Assembly (NCBI RefSeq): GCF_001005085.2
Contig: NZ_LBMU02000055.1
Span: 45,551-109,550, forward strand
Source: Streptomyces humi
GTDB lineage: Bacteria > Actinomycetota > Actinomycetes > Streptomycetales > Streptomycetaceae
Length of the DNA stretch: 64,000 nucleotides
Direction of reading: 5' to 3'
This document shows positions 16,298 through 23,899 of the stretch, one piece after another (within the stretch, counting starts at the first letter, position 1; each line of letters starts with the position of its first letter). Below the pieces are notes generated by a model. That model did not search any database. It was not told the origin of the DNA and saw only the letters and a list, made by a program, of their open reading frames with translations. Made by a program: the position numbers and the translations under genes.

Positions 16298-16774
16298 GTG
16301 GTCCGGGTGAACAGGGCATCAGGACGGTTCGGTCCGGCGGAGGGTGACGCCTGGCGCTGTCTGGCCCGGATGCAGGAGAGGCTGCACGGCCGGGTGGCTC
16401 GCCGTCTCCAGGCGGACTCCGGCCTGTCCGCCGCCGACTACGTCGTGCTCGTCCATCTCACCGAGGCGGTCGGCGGCCGTATGCGCTCCGCGGACCTGGC
16501 CAGGGCGGTGGAGTGGGAGAAGAGCCGGATGTCGCACCAGATCTCCCGCATGGTGAAGCGCGGGATGGTCCTCCGGGCGGAGTGCCCGGAGGACGGGCGC
16601 GGCGCGTTCGTGGTCGTCACCCCGGTGGGGCGGGAGATGATCCAGTCGGCCGCGCCCGGCCATGTGGCCACGGTGCGCCGTCTCTTCGTCGACCTCCTCA
16701 CGCCGGAGGAACTCGGCACGCTCGCCGGCGTCGCAGGCCGTGTCGTCGACCAGCTGGACAGACGGTCCGAGTAG
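16298..16774 (+). CDS. MarR-family regulator (copy 2)
   Basis: A 158-residue MarR protein with the recognition region LARAVEWEKSRMSHQISRMV and the wing CPEDGRGAFVVVTPVGR, nearly the same as copy 1. The GTG at 16298 directly follows the stop of the GNAT gene and has no own ribosome site, which points to coupling; GTG 16307 is an alternative. The next gene is monooxygenase copy 2, behind a perfect 14-bp palindrome. Together pirin, GNAT, MarR and monooxygenase look like one regulated block. Confidence 0.92.
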   Translation: MVRVNRASGRFGPAEGDAWRCLARMQERLHGRVARRLQADSGLSAADYVVLVHLTEAVGGRMRSADLARAVEWEKSRMSHQISRMVKRGMVLRAECPEDGRGAFVVVTPVGREMIQSAAPGHVATVRRLFVDLLTPEELGTLAGVAGRVVDQLDRRSE

Positions 16775-16832
16775 CTCCACGCCCGGCGGATGCGGAATAG
16801 ACATCACCATGCCCGCGTTCCGAGACGGTGTA

Positions 16833-16846
16833 GTTGATGCATCAAC
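16833..16846. promoter_or_regulatory. Perfect MarR box before LLM copy 2
   Basis: GTTGATGCATCAAC is a perfect 14-bp palindrome 22 bases before the monooxygenase start. It is the best copy of the shared dyad and the model for the consensus. Confidence 0.7.
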
Positions 16847-16867
16847 AAAATGGAAAGGGTGAGGACG

Positions 16868-17974
16868 ATGCAGTTCGGCATCTTCACCGTCGGTGACGTG
16901 GCCACCGACCCGAACTCGGGTCGCACGCCGACCGAGCACGAGCGGATCAAGGCGATGCTCGCCCTCGCACAGAAGGCCGAGGAGGTGGGGCTGGACGTGT
17001 TCGCGACCGGCGAGCACCACAACAGGCCGTTCGTGCCGTCGTCCCCGACCACCATGCTGGGCTGGATCGCCGCGCGTACCGAACGGATCATCCTGTCCAC
17101 GTCGACCACGCTGATCACCACCAACGACCCGGTGAAGATCGCCGAGGACTACGCGATGCTCCAGCATCTGGCCGACGGCCGCGTCGACCTGATGATGGGA
17201 CGGGGCAACACCGGCCCGGTCTACCCGTGGTTCGGCAAGGACATCCGGCAGGGAATCGGTCTCGCCGTCGAGAACTACGCGCTGCTGCGGCGGCTGTGGC
17301 GGGAGGACGTCGTGGACTGGGAGGGGAAGTTCCGCAGCCCGCTGCAAGGCTTCACCTCCACTCCGCGGCCGCTGGACGGTGTCCCGCCGTTCGTCTGGCA
17401 CGGCTCGATCCGCTCGCCCGAAATGGCCGAGCAGGCCGCGTACTACGGCGACGGCTTCTTCCACAACAACATCTTCTGGCCCAGGGAGCACACCGGGAAG
17501 CTGATCGACCTGTACCGGCAGCGGTACGCGCACTACGGCCATGGCACCCCCGAGCAGGCGATCGTCGGCCTAGGCGGCCACGTCTTCATGCGCCACAACT
17601 CTCAGGACGCCGTCCGCGAGTTCCGCCCGGTCTTCGACCACTCACCGGTGATGGGCGGCGGAATCTCCATGGAGGAGTACATGGAGCAGACCCCGCTGAC
17701 CGTCGGCACCCCCGAGCAGGTCATCGAGAAGACGCTCACCTTCCGCGAGTACGCGGGGGACTACCAGCGCCAGTTGTTCATGGTGGACGGCGGCGGCATA
17801 CCGCTGAAGACCGCCCTGGAACAGATCGACATGCTCGGAGCGGAGGTCGTACCGGTGCTCCGCAAGGAGTTCGCCGGGAATCGGCCGGTCGGCGTCCCCG
17901 ACGCCCCCACCCATGCCTCGCTGCTCGCCGCACGCGATGCGGCCGGCGCACCGACCGCCACACCGGCAGGCTGA
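16868..17974 (+). CDS. Luciferase-like FMN monooxygenase, CE1758 family (copy 2)
   Basis: A 368-residue paralogue of copy 1, with MQFGIFTVGDVATDPNSGR, FATGEHHNRPFVPSSP and LMMGRGNTGPVYPW. The ATG at 16868 aligns with copy 1 and follows GTGAGGA. Unlike copy 1 it has no adjacent FMN reductase; the next gene is a TPR protein. It probably draws reduced flavin from the reductase at 854-1582 or from elsewhere. The perfect MarR dyad just upstream suggests tight induction. Confidence 0.9.
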   Translation: MQFGIFTVGDVATDPNSGRTPTEHERIKAMLALAQKAEEVGLDVFATGEHHNRPFVPSSPTTMLGWIAARTERIILSTSTTLITTNDPVKIAEDYAMLQHLADGRVDLMMGRGNTGPVYPWFGKDIRQGIGLAVENYALLRRLWREDVVDWEGKFRSPLQGFTSTPRPLDGVPPFVWHGSIRSPEMAEQAAYYGDGFFHNNIFWPREHTGKLIDLYRQRYAHYGHGTPEQAIVGLGGHVFMRHNSQDAVREFRPVFDHSPVMGGGISMEEYMEQTPLTVGTPEQVIEKTLTFREYAGDYQRQLFMVDGGGIPLKTALEQIDMLGAEVVPVLRKEFAGNRPVGVPDAPTHASLLAARDAAGAPTATPAG

Positions 17975-18012
17975 AACCGTCCTTCACGGGACTTGGGGAA
18001 CGGAGTTGGACG

Positions 18013-18444
18013 ATGACCGACAACTACAACGCATACCAGGCGACTGACGGCGTGTCACCAGATCGCTGGGCAAGCGCACTCCACCTCTTCGACAACGGGG
18101 CCGGCGTACCGCACGAGGAGACCACCAGGGAGCGCTGGGAGCGCGCTCAACTGCTGTTCGAGGCCAGGGACTACATCGGCGCCGCACGGCTGCTCGGAGA
18201 CGTTGTCGAGGAAGTTCCGGAACAGACGGGCCCCAGGCTCCTGCTGGCCCGTTCCTACTACCACTCCGCGCAACTCGGCCGTGCCGAAGAGCAACTGCGC
18301 CAGATCATCGAGCGCGATCCGGTGGAGCACTACGCGCACCTGATGCTCGGCCGGACTCTGCAACGCCAGGGTCGCCAGGACGAGGCGCAGCCGTGGCTGC
18401 GTATGGCTGCCGCGTTCTCCGGAGAGTTCCCGCACAGCGACTGA
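18013..18444 (+). CDS. Tetratricopeptide-repeat protein
   Basis: A 143-residue soluble protein with two to three TPR-like helix pairs (AQLLFEARDYIGAARLLGDV; LARSYYHSAQLGRAEEQLRQ; LMLGRTLQRQGRQDEAQPWL). TPR proteins bind partners and are not enzymes. It starts 38 bases after monooxygenase copy 2, with GGAG before the ATG, so it is likely in the same transcript. Similar short TPR proteins are common in Streptomyces; a role with the monooxygenase is only suggested by position. Confidence 0.85.
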   Translation: MTDNYNAYQATDGVSPDRWASALHLFDNGAGVPHEETTRERWERAQLLFEARDYIGAARLLGDVVEEVPEQTGPRLLLARSYYHSAQLGRAEEQLRQIIERDPVEHYAHLMLGRTLQRQGRQDEAQPWLRMAAAFSGEFPHSD

Positions 18445-18612
18445 ACGATGCGACGGCGAATGTGCGTGCGGCGGTTACCGGTCGGCCGGTGACCGCCGCT
18501 CACACATGCGTCCGATGACGCGAGACTGTTTCACACATGCCTCGGCCGTGGGCGGACCGAGTGGTGGGCCCGTCGTGGCAGCGGAAAGCCGCACCGGCGA
18601 TTCATTTGCGCA

Positions 18613-19569
18613 TCAGACCGAACAGGATCCCGCACCGGACTCTCGGGCACCACATGCGCCGGCCCGGGCCGACGCTCGGTGGGCTTGGGCTTGGGCTTGG
18701 GCTTGGGCCTGCGCCTGGGCCTGCGCCTGGGCATGGATGAATTCTTCCAACACATGGGCCACACCGTCCTCGTCGTTGGAAGGCGCGCGATAGCGGGCAG
18801 CCGCCAGGACGTCTGGATGGCCGTTGGACATGGCGTAGGAATACCCGACCGCACGCAGCATGGGGAGGTCGTTGGGCATGTCACCGAAAGCGGCGATCTC
18901 ATGGCTGGCGACGCCCTGCCTGCTGCTCCAGGCGACCAGGGTGGTCGCCTTGGTGACGCGAGGCGCGCTGAACTCCACCAGGGACAGCCCGGTGGAGTGC
19001 GTGGTTTCGGCGCTCCGTCCGGCGGTGCGTCGTGCTTGCTCGTAGAAGCCGTCCAGCGGAAGGTCCGGATGGTGGGCGAGGATTTTGACCAAGGGGCTGC
19101 CCGCGATACGGGTGACAATCTTTTCGGCCGGAGCGACCAGTTCGACCGCATCCCCTTCGAACGACCACTCCGGATAACCCGGTTCGTGACCGAAAACCTC
19201 GCCGAACTCAAGAGCGAAGGACACGCCGGGGATCGCCGCACGCATCCGTCGCACGAGCTGCACGGCTGTGCAGGACGGGATCGGAAACGCCTGAGCGATG
19301 GCCCCGTCCGGGAAATGGACCGTGGCGCCGTTCGCGGCTATGACGACGTGGGGTCCGACACGCTCCAACAAGGCAGGCACGCCACGCGGCGGACGGCCCG
19401 TGACGAGCACCACGCGTGTCCCGGCCCTCTCCGCCGATGCCAGCGCAGCTCTCGACCGGGGTGACAGCGACCCGTCACTGCGCAGGAGCGTGCCGTCCAG
19501 ATCCGTGGCGATCAGCTTCGGAGGCACGGCAAGCGGCGGGAACGGCACGTTGGTCACTGGTGGTTGCAC
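18613..19569 (-). CDS. HAD-superfamily (Cof-like) phosphatase with Ala-Gln tail
   Basis: A 318-residue Cof-type HAD hydrolase. Motif I is IATDLDGTLLRSDG (two catalytic Asp), motif II lies around VVLVTGRPP, and motif IV is AAFGDMPNDLPML. Typical substrates are sugar phosphates or flavin-like phosphates. After the normal domain end (VAHVLEEFIH) the protein carries about nine Ala-Gln pairs encoded by a hexanucleotide repeat, then an odd Ala/Gly/Cys-rich end. GTG 19569 is the open-frame start; GTG 19557 has a better spaced AAGG. It is convergent with the TPR gene. Confidence 0.88.
   Translation of the reverse strand: MQPPVTNVPFPPLAVPPKLIATDLDGTLLRSDGSLSPRSRAALASAERAGTRVVLVTGRPPRGVPALLERVGPHVVIAANGATVHFPDGAIAQAFPIPSCTAVQLVRRMRAAIPGVSFALEFGEVFGHEPGYPEWSFEGDAVELVAPAEKIVTRIAGSPLVKILAHHPDLPLDGFYEQARRTAGRSAETTHSTGLSLVEFSAPRVTKATTLVAWSSRQGVASHEIAAFGDMPNDLPMLRAVGYSYAMSNGHPDVLAAARYRAPSNDEDGVAHVLEEFIHAQAQAQAQAQAQAQAQAHRASARAGACGARESGAGSCSV
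18681..18734. repeat. Nine-unit hexanucleotide repeat inside the HAD gene
   Basis: Four copies of GGGCTT are followed by five variants (GGGCCT, GCGCCT, GGGCCT, GCGCCT, GGGCAT). Read on the minus strand they encode the Ala-Gln run. Units are multiples of three bases, so slippage would lengthen or shorten the tail without a frameshift. Confidence 0.85.
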
Positions 19570-19591
19570 CTTCGGAATCGGTGGTTGCTCG

Positions 19592-19750
19592 CTATGTGCA
19601 GCAGTAGCGGGATGTGGCGCCCGCGGTCATGGTCAAGAGGGCGGCATAGAAGATGACGGTGATCGCCACGCCTGTCGCCCAGCGACGCAAGCCGCGCCGC
19701 GCCCCCGTTCTACGCGCCGTCTGGTCGCGCGGCGGATCGGGTGGGGTCAT
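19592..19750 (-). CDS. 52-residue single-span membrane protein
   Basis: A short leftward frame, MTPPDPPRDQTARRTGARRG then LRRWATGVAITVIFYAALLT, ending TSRYCCT. The basic N-terminus and one hydrophobic helix predict an inner-membrane protein with a cytosolic Arg-rich part. Its ATG overlaps the TGA of the isochorismatase-like stub by ATGA, a hallmark of translational coupling, which supports it as real. The HAD gene follows 23 bases downstream in the same direction. Function unknown. Confidence 0.55.
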   Translation of the reverse strand: MTPPDPPRDQTARRTGARRGLRRWATGVAITVIFYAALLTMTAGATSRYCCT

Positions 19751-20016
19751 GACGCTTCCCGGCCGAGTCCGGGCGATGCCTTCGACCCGGAGGCCCGCTC
19801 GGGAGAACGCGGGTGCGTCCAGGCGAAGGACAACGTGGTCGGAAGCATCGGAGAACTCAGTCCCCGGGCCGCCCTGGCCAGTTCCAGAGCGGCGTCGCTC
19901 ACCGTCGTCGGTGCCCGGCGGTACTGGTGCTGTCGAGGCTGGTGGTCGATCAGCAGTAGGCCACTTGCCTCGGGCCCCGGCAGTGTGACGAGGCCGCTCG
20001 TGGGTGGCGTGCTCAT
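19747..20016 (-). pseudogene. Truncated isochorismatase-family hydrolase
   Basis: 89 residues that look like the N-terminal third of a YcaC/isochorismatase-type hydrolase: GLLLIDHQPRQ holds the first catalytic Asp region, and SDAALELARAARGLSSPMLP the following helix and strand. Family members are about 180-220 residues, with a catalytic Lys and Cys that are absent here. The ATG has a good GAGGAGG site, and a MarR-type dyad lies 42 bases upstream. It is probably a decayed detoxification gene whose promoter now drives the coupled small membrane protein. Confidence 0.6.
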
Positions 20017-20057
20017 GGGACCTCCTCGGCCCGTCCCAGGGTGTCCGGGATAAATAG

Positions 20058-20069
20058 ATGACACATCAC
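20058..20069. promoter_or_regulatory. Candidate MarR box before the isochorismatase stub
   Basis: ATGACACATCAC matches the shared dyad at both arms with one or two changes and stands in promoter position for the leftward stub operon. It is the rightmost copy found. Confidence 0.5.
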
Positions 20070-20273
20070 CTATGGTGCTGGTGTCAACTATCCGGCCGCG
20101 CTCGCGGGGCCGCGGGCAGCAGCTACTTCTTCTAGCCAGCTGCGAAGCCTCCCGCGAGCCCCGCCTGGGATACGTCCACGCACAGGATCACGCGGGGCGC
20201 AGCCACGCTCGCATTCGCCACGGCTGCCGATGCTGACGGGATGTCATTGATCTCGTCGGAAGGGCGCTCGGGG

Positions 20274-20516
20274 TCATTCGGTCCGCGGGGCGTGGGCGCG
20301 GCGCCATTCACCGCGCACAAGCAGGGAGAGGAGGATCGTGGTGCAGACGGAGAGAGCGACGATGGCCCATTCGAGGGCTCCGCTGTGCTGATCGGGGTCG
20401 ATTCCGAACAGCGCCTCGATCCAGGCGGGCCATGCCAAAGTCAGAACGAAGAGGCTTGCACTGACAGCAGCGGCGACCGCCTCGACCCACCCTCGCAGAC
20501 GCACATCTCGCTTCAT
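20274..20516 (-). CDS. Small two-span membrane protein
   Basis: 80 residues starting MKRDVRLRGWVEAVAAAVSA, with two hydrophobic helices (ASLFVLTLAWPAWIEALF and EWAIVALSVCTTILLSLLV) joined by an acidic loop, and a basic C-terminus (RGEWRRAHAPRTE). The ATG at 20516 has AGGGAG upstream. Similar small proteins are frequent in Streptomyces genomes; no function is known to me. Between this gene and the stub at 20016 only non-coding sequence was seen apart from the MarR-type box. Confidence 0.7.
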   Translation of the reverse strand: MKRDVRLRGWVEAVAAAVSASLFVLTLAWPAWIEALFGIDPDQHSGALEWAIVALSVCTTILLSLLVRGEWRRAHAPRTE

Positions 20517-20770
20517 GCCGCGCTCCCTCCGCACCGTGCAGGCAGGGACTCCGACAAGACCGTCACATTCAGTAGGTTCCTGTCCGGGGCGCCTGTCAAA
20601 TTCGTCTCGTGCAGCCGCCGTATCGGCCTGACTGGCAGGCAGGCGGGCGGAGTGGAACATTGGGACGTATGAACGTAGCTGGTGCTGCCACGCGGTGGCA
20701 CCGATGTCACCGCGGGATGCCGAGGAGTTGTTGGCGCCGCCTCCGCCGCTGTCGATCGTCCTGGGCCTAC

Positions 20771-20880
20771 CGTCAGCCCGACCCGCTGATCTACAGCCAG
20801 CAGTACTTGCAGGCACAGGGCTTCGCCGACACGCAGGCACAGGGCTTCGCCGTCACGTGGGACAGTCCCGACCTGGACGG
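20771..20880 (+). pseudogene. Decayed partial copy of the 21320-22327 gene
   Basis: Encodes RQPDPLIYSQQYLQAQGFAD and, after a 24-bp tandem duplication (20810-20833 and 20834-20857), FAVTWDSPDL. This matches KRPDPLIYDQYYLMALGLGV and TWDNPDI in the intact gene 750 bases downstream. Nothing of the rest of that protein is recognisable here. The remaining 20517-21197 stretch holds no convincing gene, so this is a duplication relic. Confidence 0.6.
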
Positions 20881-21197
20881 ACGCGTTGATCACAGCGCGG
20901 CTTCCTCCGGGGCCAGGGCCGGCACCAAAGTCCTTCCAACGGGCGCTCACGGTGCCAGGCAGCCCTGAGGATCGCCCGCACCCGATCCTCGTGCGGGATC
21001 CGCCCCGCATCGACCACGTGTCATTCGTACCCGGCACGAGGGCGGTCGTGCGTCGGGACACGGTTGGCAACGTCCCGCTGCCTCCGAGCACGGCAGGCCT
21101 CGGCTTGAGTTTGATTCATCCAACACAACACCGTGGCCATTTCGGCCCGCGCGGTGCGCCCGGAGGCCGCGAACGGTTCGGTTGAGGAGTTGGTGTC

Positions 21198-21323
21198 ATG
21201 GATCGCATCCGTATCGACACCGCGGAGATCGCGTTCGAGGTCCGCGGGGTTGGCGAGCAGGTCCCGCTCGTTCCCCCGGACAGGTGGGCGGCTCATGACC
21301 CCACTTGGCGGCGATTGCCGTGA
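21198..21323 (+). CDS. Short ORF, possible alpha/beta-hydrolase N-terminal fragment
   Basis: 41 codons: MDRIRIDTAEIAFEVRGVGE then QVPLVPPDRWAAHDPTWRRLP. The first half looks like the opening strands of an alpha/beta hydrolase (IAFEVRGxGE), after which similarity stops. GAGGAG lies before the ATG, and its TGA overlaps the GTG of the next gene (GTGA), so it may serve mainly as a leader that couples translation of the downstream pair. Confidence 0.4.
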   Translation: MDRIRIDTAEIAFEVRGVGEQVPLVPPDRWAAHDPTWRRLP

Positions 21324-22327
21324 GTGCCGTCTTGCGTCAGATGCTCGCGATCTTGCTATTCATGCTGCGCGCGCTGCTTTATGACTGGCTGGTCGCGGTG
21401 GTTCGGTTGGCCTTGGTGCTCTGGGCGAGGCTGGTCACGGCACGGCGCCGAGGTCGGCTGCCCGATCGCCTCGGTCGTGCTGATCCGGGCCGTTGTGTGC
21501 GTGTGAGCGACCCGGCGTACAAACGACCTGACCCGCTCATCTACGACCAGTACTACCTGATGGCTCTCGGTCTGGGCGTTACCTGGGACAACCCTGACAT
21601 CATGCTCTTCGAGGGCGGCGTTCCCGTCTCGTCCTCCGACATCAAACCCGATACCGACTACGAAATCTCCGCTCGGATTTGGAACGGCTCTACAGAGGCG
21701 CCCGTCGTCGGCCTGCCGGTGTCGTTCTCGTACTTGAGCTTCGGCGTGGGCACGGTGAGCCACCACATTGGTGGCGCAACGGTCGACCTCGGCGTCAAGG
21801 GAGGACCAGGTTGCCCGGCCACCGCGACGCACGCTTGGCGCAGTCCGGCGACGCCCGGGCACTACTGCATCCAGGTCGAGTTTTCCTGGCCGGACGATCT
21901 CAACCCGGCCAACAATCTCGGCCAGGAGAATCTCCTAGTGGTTCCGGTGAACTCGTCGGCTACCTACACGTTCGCGCTCCGCAACGACACCGACCGGACT
22001 CAGAACTACCGCTTCGAGGCCGACGGTTATGCGATTCCTGACCTCCTGCCGTGCGAGCCGGTGGGTGATCCGCCCCGGCGGGATGGCGGGGTCCGGTACA
22101 TGCTGGCTCTTCAGGCTCGACATAGTCGGGAGGTCTTCCCGGTTCCCCGTGGTTGGAGCGTGGGCTTCATACCCGCGGAGCCGACCCTGCGGCCTGGTGA
22201 GGAGACCGCGGTCGCGGTCGCGGTCACGCCGCCCGACTCGTTCCGTGCCCGACAGCCCATCAACGTCCATGCCTTTCACGCGGGTGGGCTCGCGGGCGGG
22301 GTCACTGTCTACGTGGAGCGTGGCTGA
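21320..22327 (+). CDS. Membrane-anchored protein with Ig-like domain, uncharacterised (gene A of pair)
   Basis: 335 residues. A hydrophobic N-terminal anchor (MLAILLFMLRALLYDWLVAV) and a basic linker are followed by a beta-rich domain beginning KRPDPLIYDQYYLMALGLGV. That domain holds repeated strands such as YEISARIWNGSTEAPVVGLP and HYCIQVEFSWPDDLNPANNL, resembling CARDB/Ig-like adhesion or assembly domains. A second beta domain ends with PGEETAVAVAVTPPDSF. GTG 21320 is preferred because it overlaps the upstream stop; a TTG at 21305 is also open. The stop overlaps the ATG of gene B. I do not recognise a named family. The strong conservation-like texture (Trp, Asn, Pro motifs) suggests a real structural role at the membrane. 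Confidence 0.65.
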   Translation: MSAVLRQMLAILLFMLRALLYDWLVAVVRLALVLWARLVTARRRGRLPDRLGRADPGRCVRVSDPAYKRPDPLIYDQYYLMALGLGVTWDNPDIMLFEGGVPVSSSDIKPDTDYEISARIWNGSTEAPVVGLPVSFSYLSFGVGTVSHHIGGATVDLGVKGGPGCPATATHAWRSPATPGHYCIQVEFSWPDDLNPANNLGQENLLVVPVNSSATYTFALRNDTDRTQNYRFEADGYAIPDLLPCEPVGDPPRRDGGVRYMLALQARHSREVFPVPRGWSVGFIPAEPTLRPGEETAVAVAVTPPDSFRARQPINVHAFHAGGLAGGVTVYVERG

Positions 22328-23403
22328 TGGCCTTCCGCCAGTACACGAAATGTGTCGCCCCTGGTAGCCATCACGGCAAACAGTATGCCCAGGTCGTGAT
22401 CACCGCGGCCGCGGCCGCGGTTGTGATGATCGGGGCCGGAGTCGGATTCGCACCCGGGGTCGCCGTCGTCGCGCTGACAGCCATCCTGATCTACTGCCGC
22501 TGGTGGCTCTGCGACCGTCTCGTCTGTCTCGACGGAGGCAAGGACGTGTGCGCGGTGGGTCTGGTGATCGGTGTCGAGCCCGCCAATGAGAAGAGCGGGC
22601 TGAACTCGTTCGACACCGACTACAGCGTCAACCTTATGCTCGCCGGGACGTCGATCGGCGACGACCGAGCCGCAGCAGAGGCGTCGTTCCAGGGCAACCT
22701 GATCAAGAACCAGCTCGGCGGCGTGAAATTCCCGATCAACGAGACGCCTGACTTCACCGGCCATTCGGTCTTCGACGCCGACACCGCAGCCACGATCAAG
22801 GGGATCATGGGCAAGTCCGACGACTTCAGTGATTCCGAACAGAAGCTCGTCGATCAACTCGTCCAGCAGCTCCACCTCCCCAACCCGACGGCCGTTCTGC
22901 ACGTCGAGTTCGAAGGCGGTGGCGTCTATGACCTCATGCTCGCGGCGCTCGCCGCGCTCGCGATCGCCTCTGTCGCGGCGGCCCTGTGCGCGGCCGGGAT
23001 CATCGGGATCATCGCCTGCCTCATCCTCTCCGCCATCGCCGCGGTGGTGACCGGCATCGGCGCCCTCGTCGGCCTCAGTGACACCGGCAACCCCAACGAC
23101 GTGAACGCCAACCTCGGCGAGCTTCACCCCATGCGGGACTGGCTGGTGGTCCAGGGCAGCTGGGTCTACGACTCGGCGCATGACGGATGGAACGAGATTC
23201 ATCCGATCAAGCACTGCCAACGGATCACCCCTGACACGGCCGACGAGGACGGACGCCGTCGGTGGGACGCGGCGATCAGTACCGCCTCAGCCGCAGCGAC
23301 CGTGTCCGCTCAAGGTGAGCCGACGAACACATGGCAGGTGCACCCCAGCGTCGACGGCTGCCGCCAGAGGACATCGGAGGGCCCGGGGCCGCACATCGGC
23401 TGA
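22327..23403 (+). CDS. Multi-span protein, uncharacterised (gene B of pair)
   Basis: 358 residues. A Cys-containing N-terminus (RQYTKCVAPGSHHGKQYAQV), a membrane segment at about 24-56 ending IYCRWWLCDRLVCLDGGKDV, and a soluble part with FDTDYSVNLML. A very hydrophobic Ala/Ile block at about 205-255 (two spans) follows, then a C-terminal domain with WVYDSAHDGWNEIHPIKHCQ. The ATG overlaps the stop of gene A (TGATG), so the two are produced together. The WNEIHPI segment with its His pairs could bind a metal or be catalytic, but this is guesswork. Not a family I can name. Confidence 0.65.
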   Translation: MAFRQYTKCVAPGSHHGKQYAQVVITAAAAAVVMIGAGVGFAPGVAVVALTAILIYCRWWLCDRLVCLDGGKDVCAVGLVIGVEPANEKSGLNSFDTDYSVNLMLAGTSIGDDRAAAEASFQGNLIKNQLGGVKFPINETPDFTGHSVFDADTAATIKGIMGKSDDFSDSEQKLVDQLVQQLHLPNPTAVLHVEFEGGGVYDLMLAALAALAIASVAAALCAAGIIGIIACLILSAIAAVVTGIGALVGLSDTGNPNDVNANLGELHPMRDWLVVQGSWVYDSAHDGWNEIHPIKHCQRITPDTADEDGRRRWDAAISTASAAATVSAQGEPTNTWQVHPSVDGCRQRTSEGPGPHIG

Positions 23404-23899
23404 CAGCTGCCGTTCGGGCCACCTCCCGGGGTTGGCGTTCGCTGTCCGTGCCGGCGCACCAGCCGCCAGTCGGAGAGGTGGCGGCGACCAGCGGCGACCG
23501 GAGGTTGGGCGCCCGCTGGTCGCGGCCCTGCGACGACCTGGTTCCCTCCCTGTGCGGTTCGGATGTCGGCGCCGACGCACGTACCGGAGTCGGCGCGACC
23601 GCCTTGCCTCTCGACCTCCGGGTCGTCATCGCCGCCGAGGTCGGGATCGCCGGCTGATCACCTCCCATCCCTTCCACCGGCCATGCCATCCCGGGGCCGA
23701 GTACGTCTGCCGGGACGGCTCCGGCTCTTACGGCGGGGTGATTCGCCAGGTCCTGCCTGAAGCGTGCAGGTCAGCGACACGTGGCATCTGTGCGGGCATC
23801 TGTGCGGCAGGGCCCGAGCCGAGGTCCGCTCCCAGTCCGCTCCACCGCCCAGGGACGGGACCGGACGATGAGGGTGCGCTGCTGACCCACAAGGTGAGG
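23404..23899. other. Intergenic stretch without a supported gene
   Basis: About 500 bases between gene B and the membrane protein at 23900. Several open frames exist on both strands but none has domain-like sequence, a ribosome site or consistent codon use. I see no promoter, repeat or hairpin strong enough to list. Confidence 0.5.

Noticed and set aside
23331..23657. 108-residue plus frame after gene B
   Set aside because: Starts inside gene B, no ribosome site, no recognisable domain.
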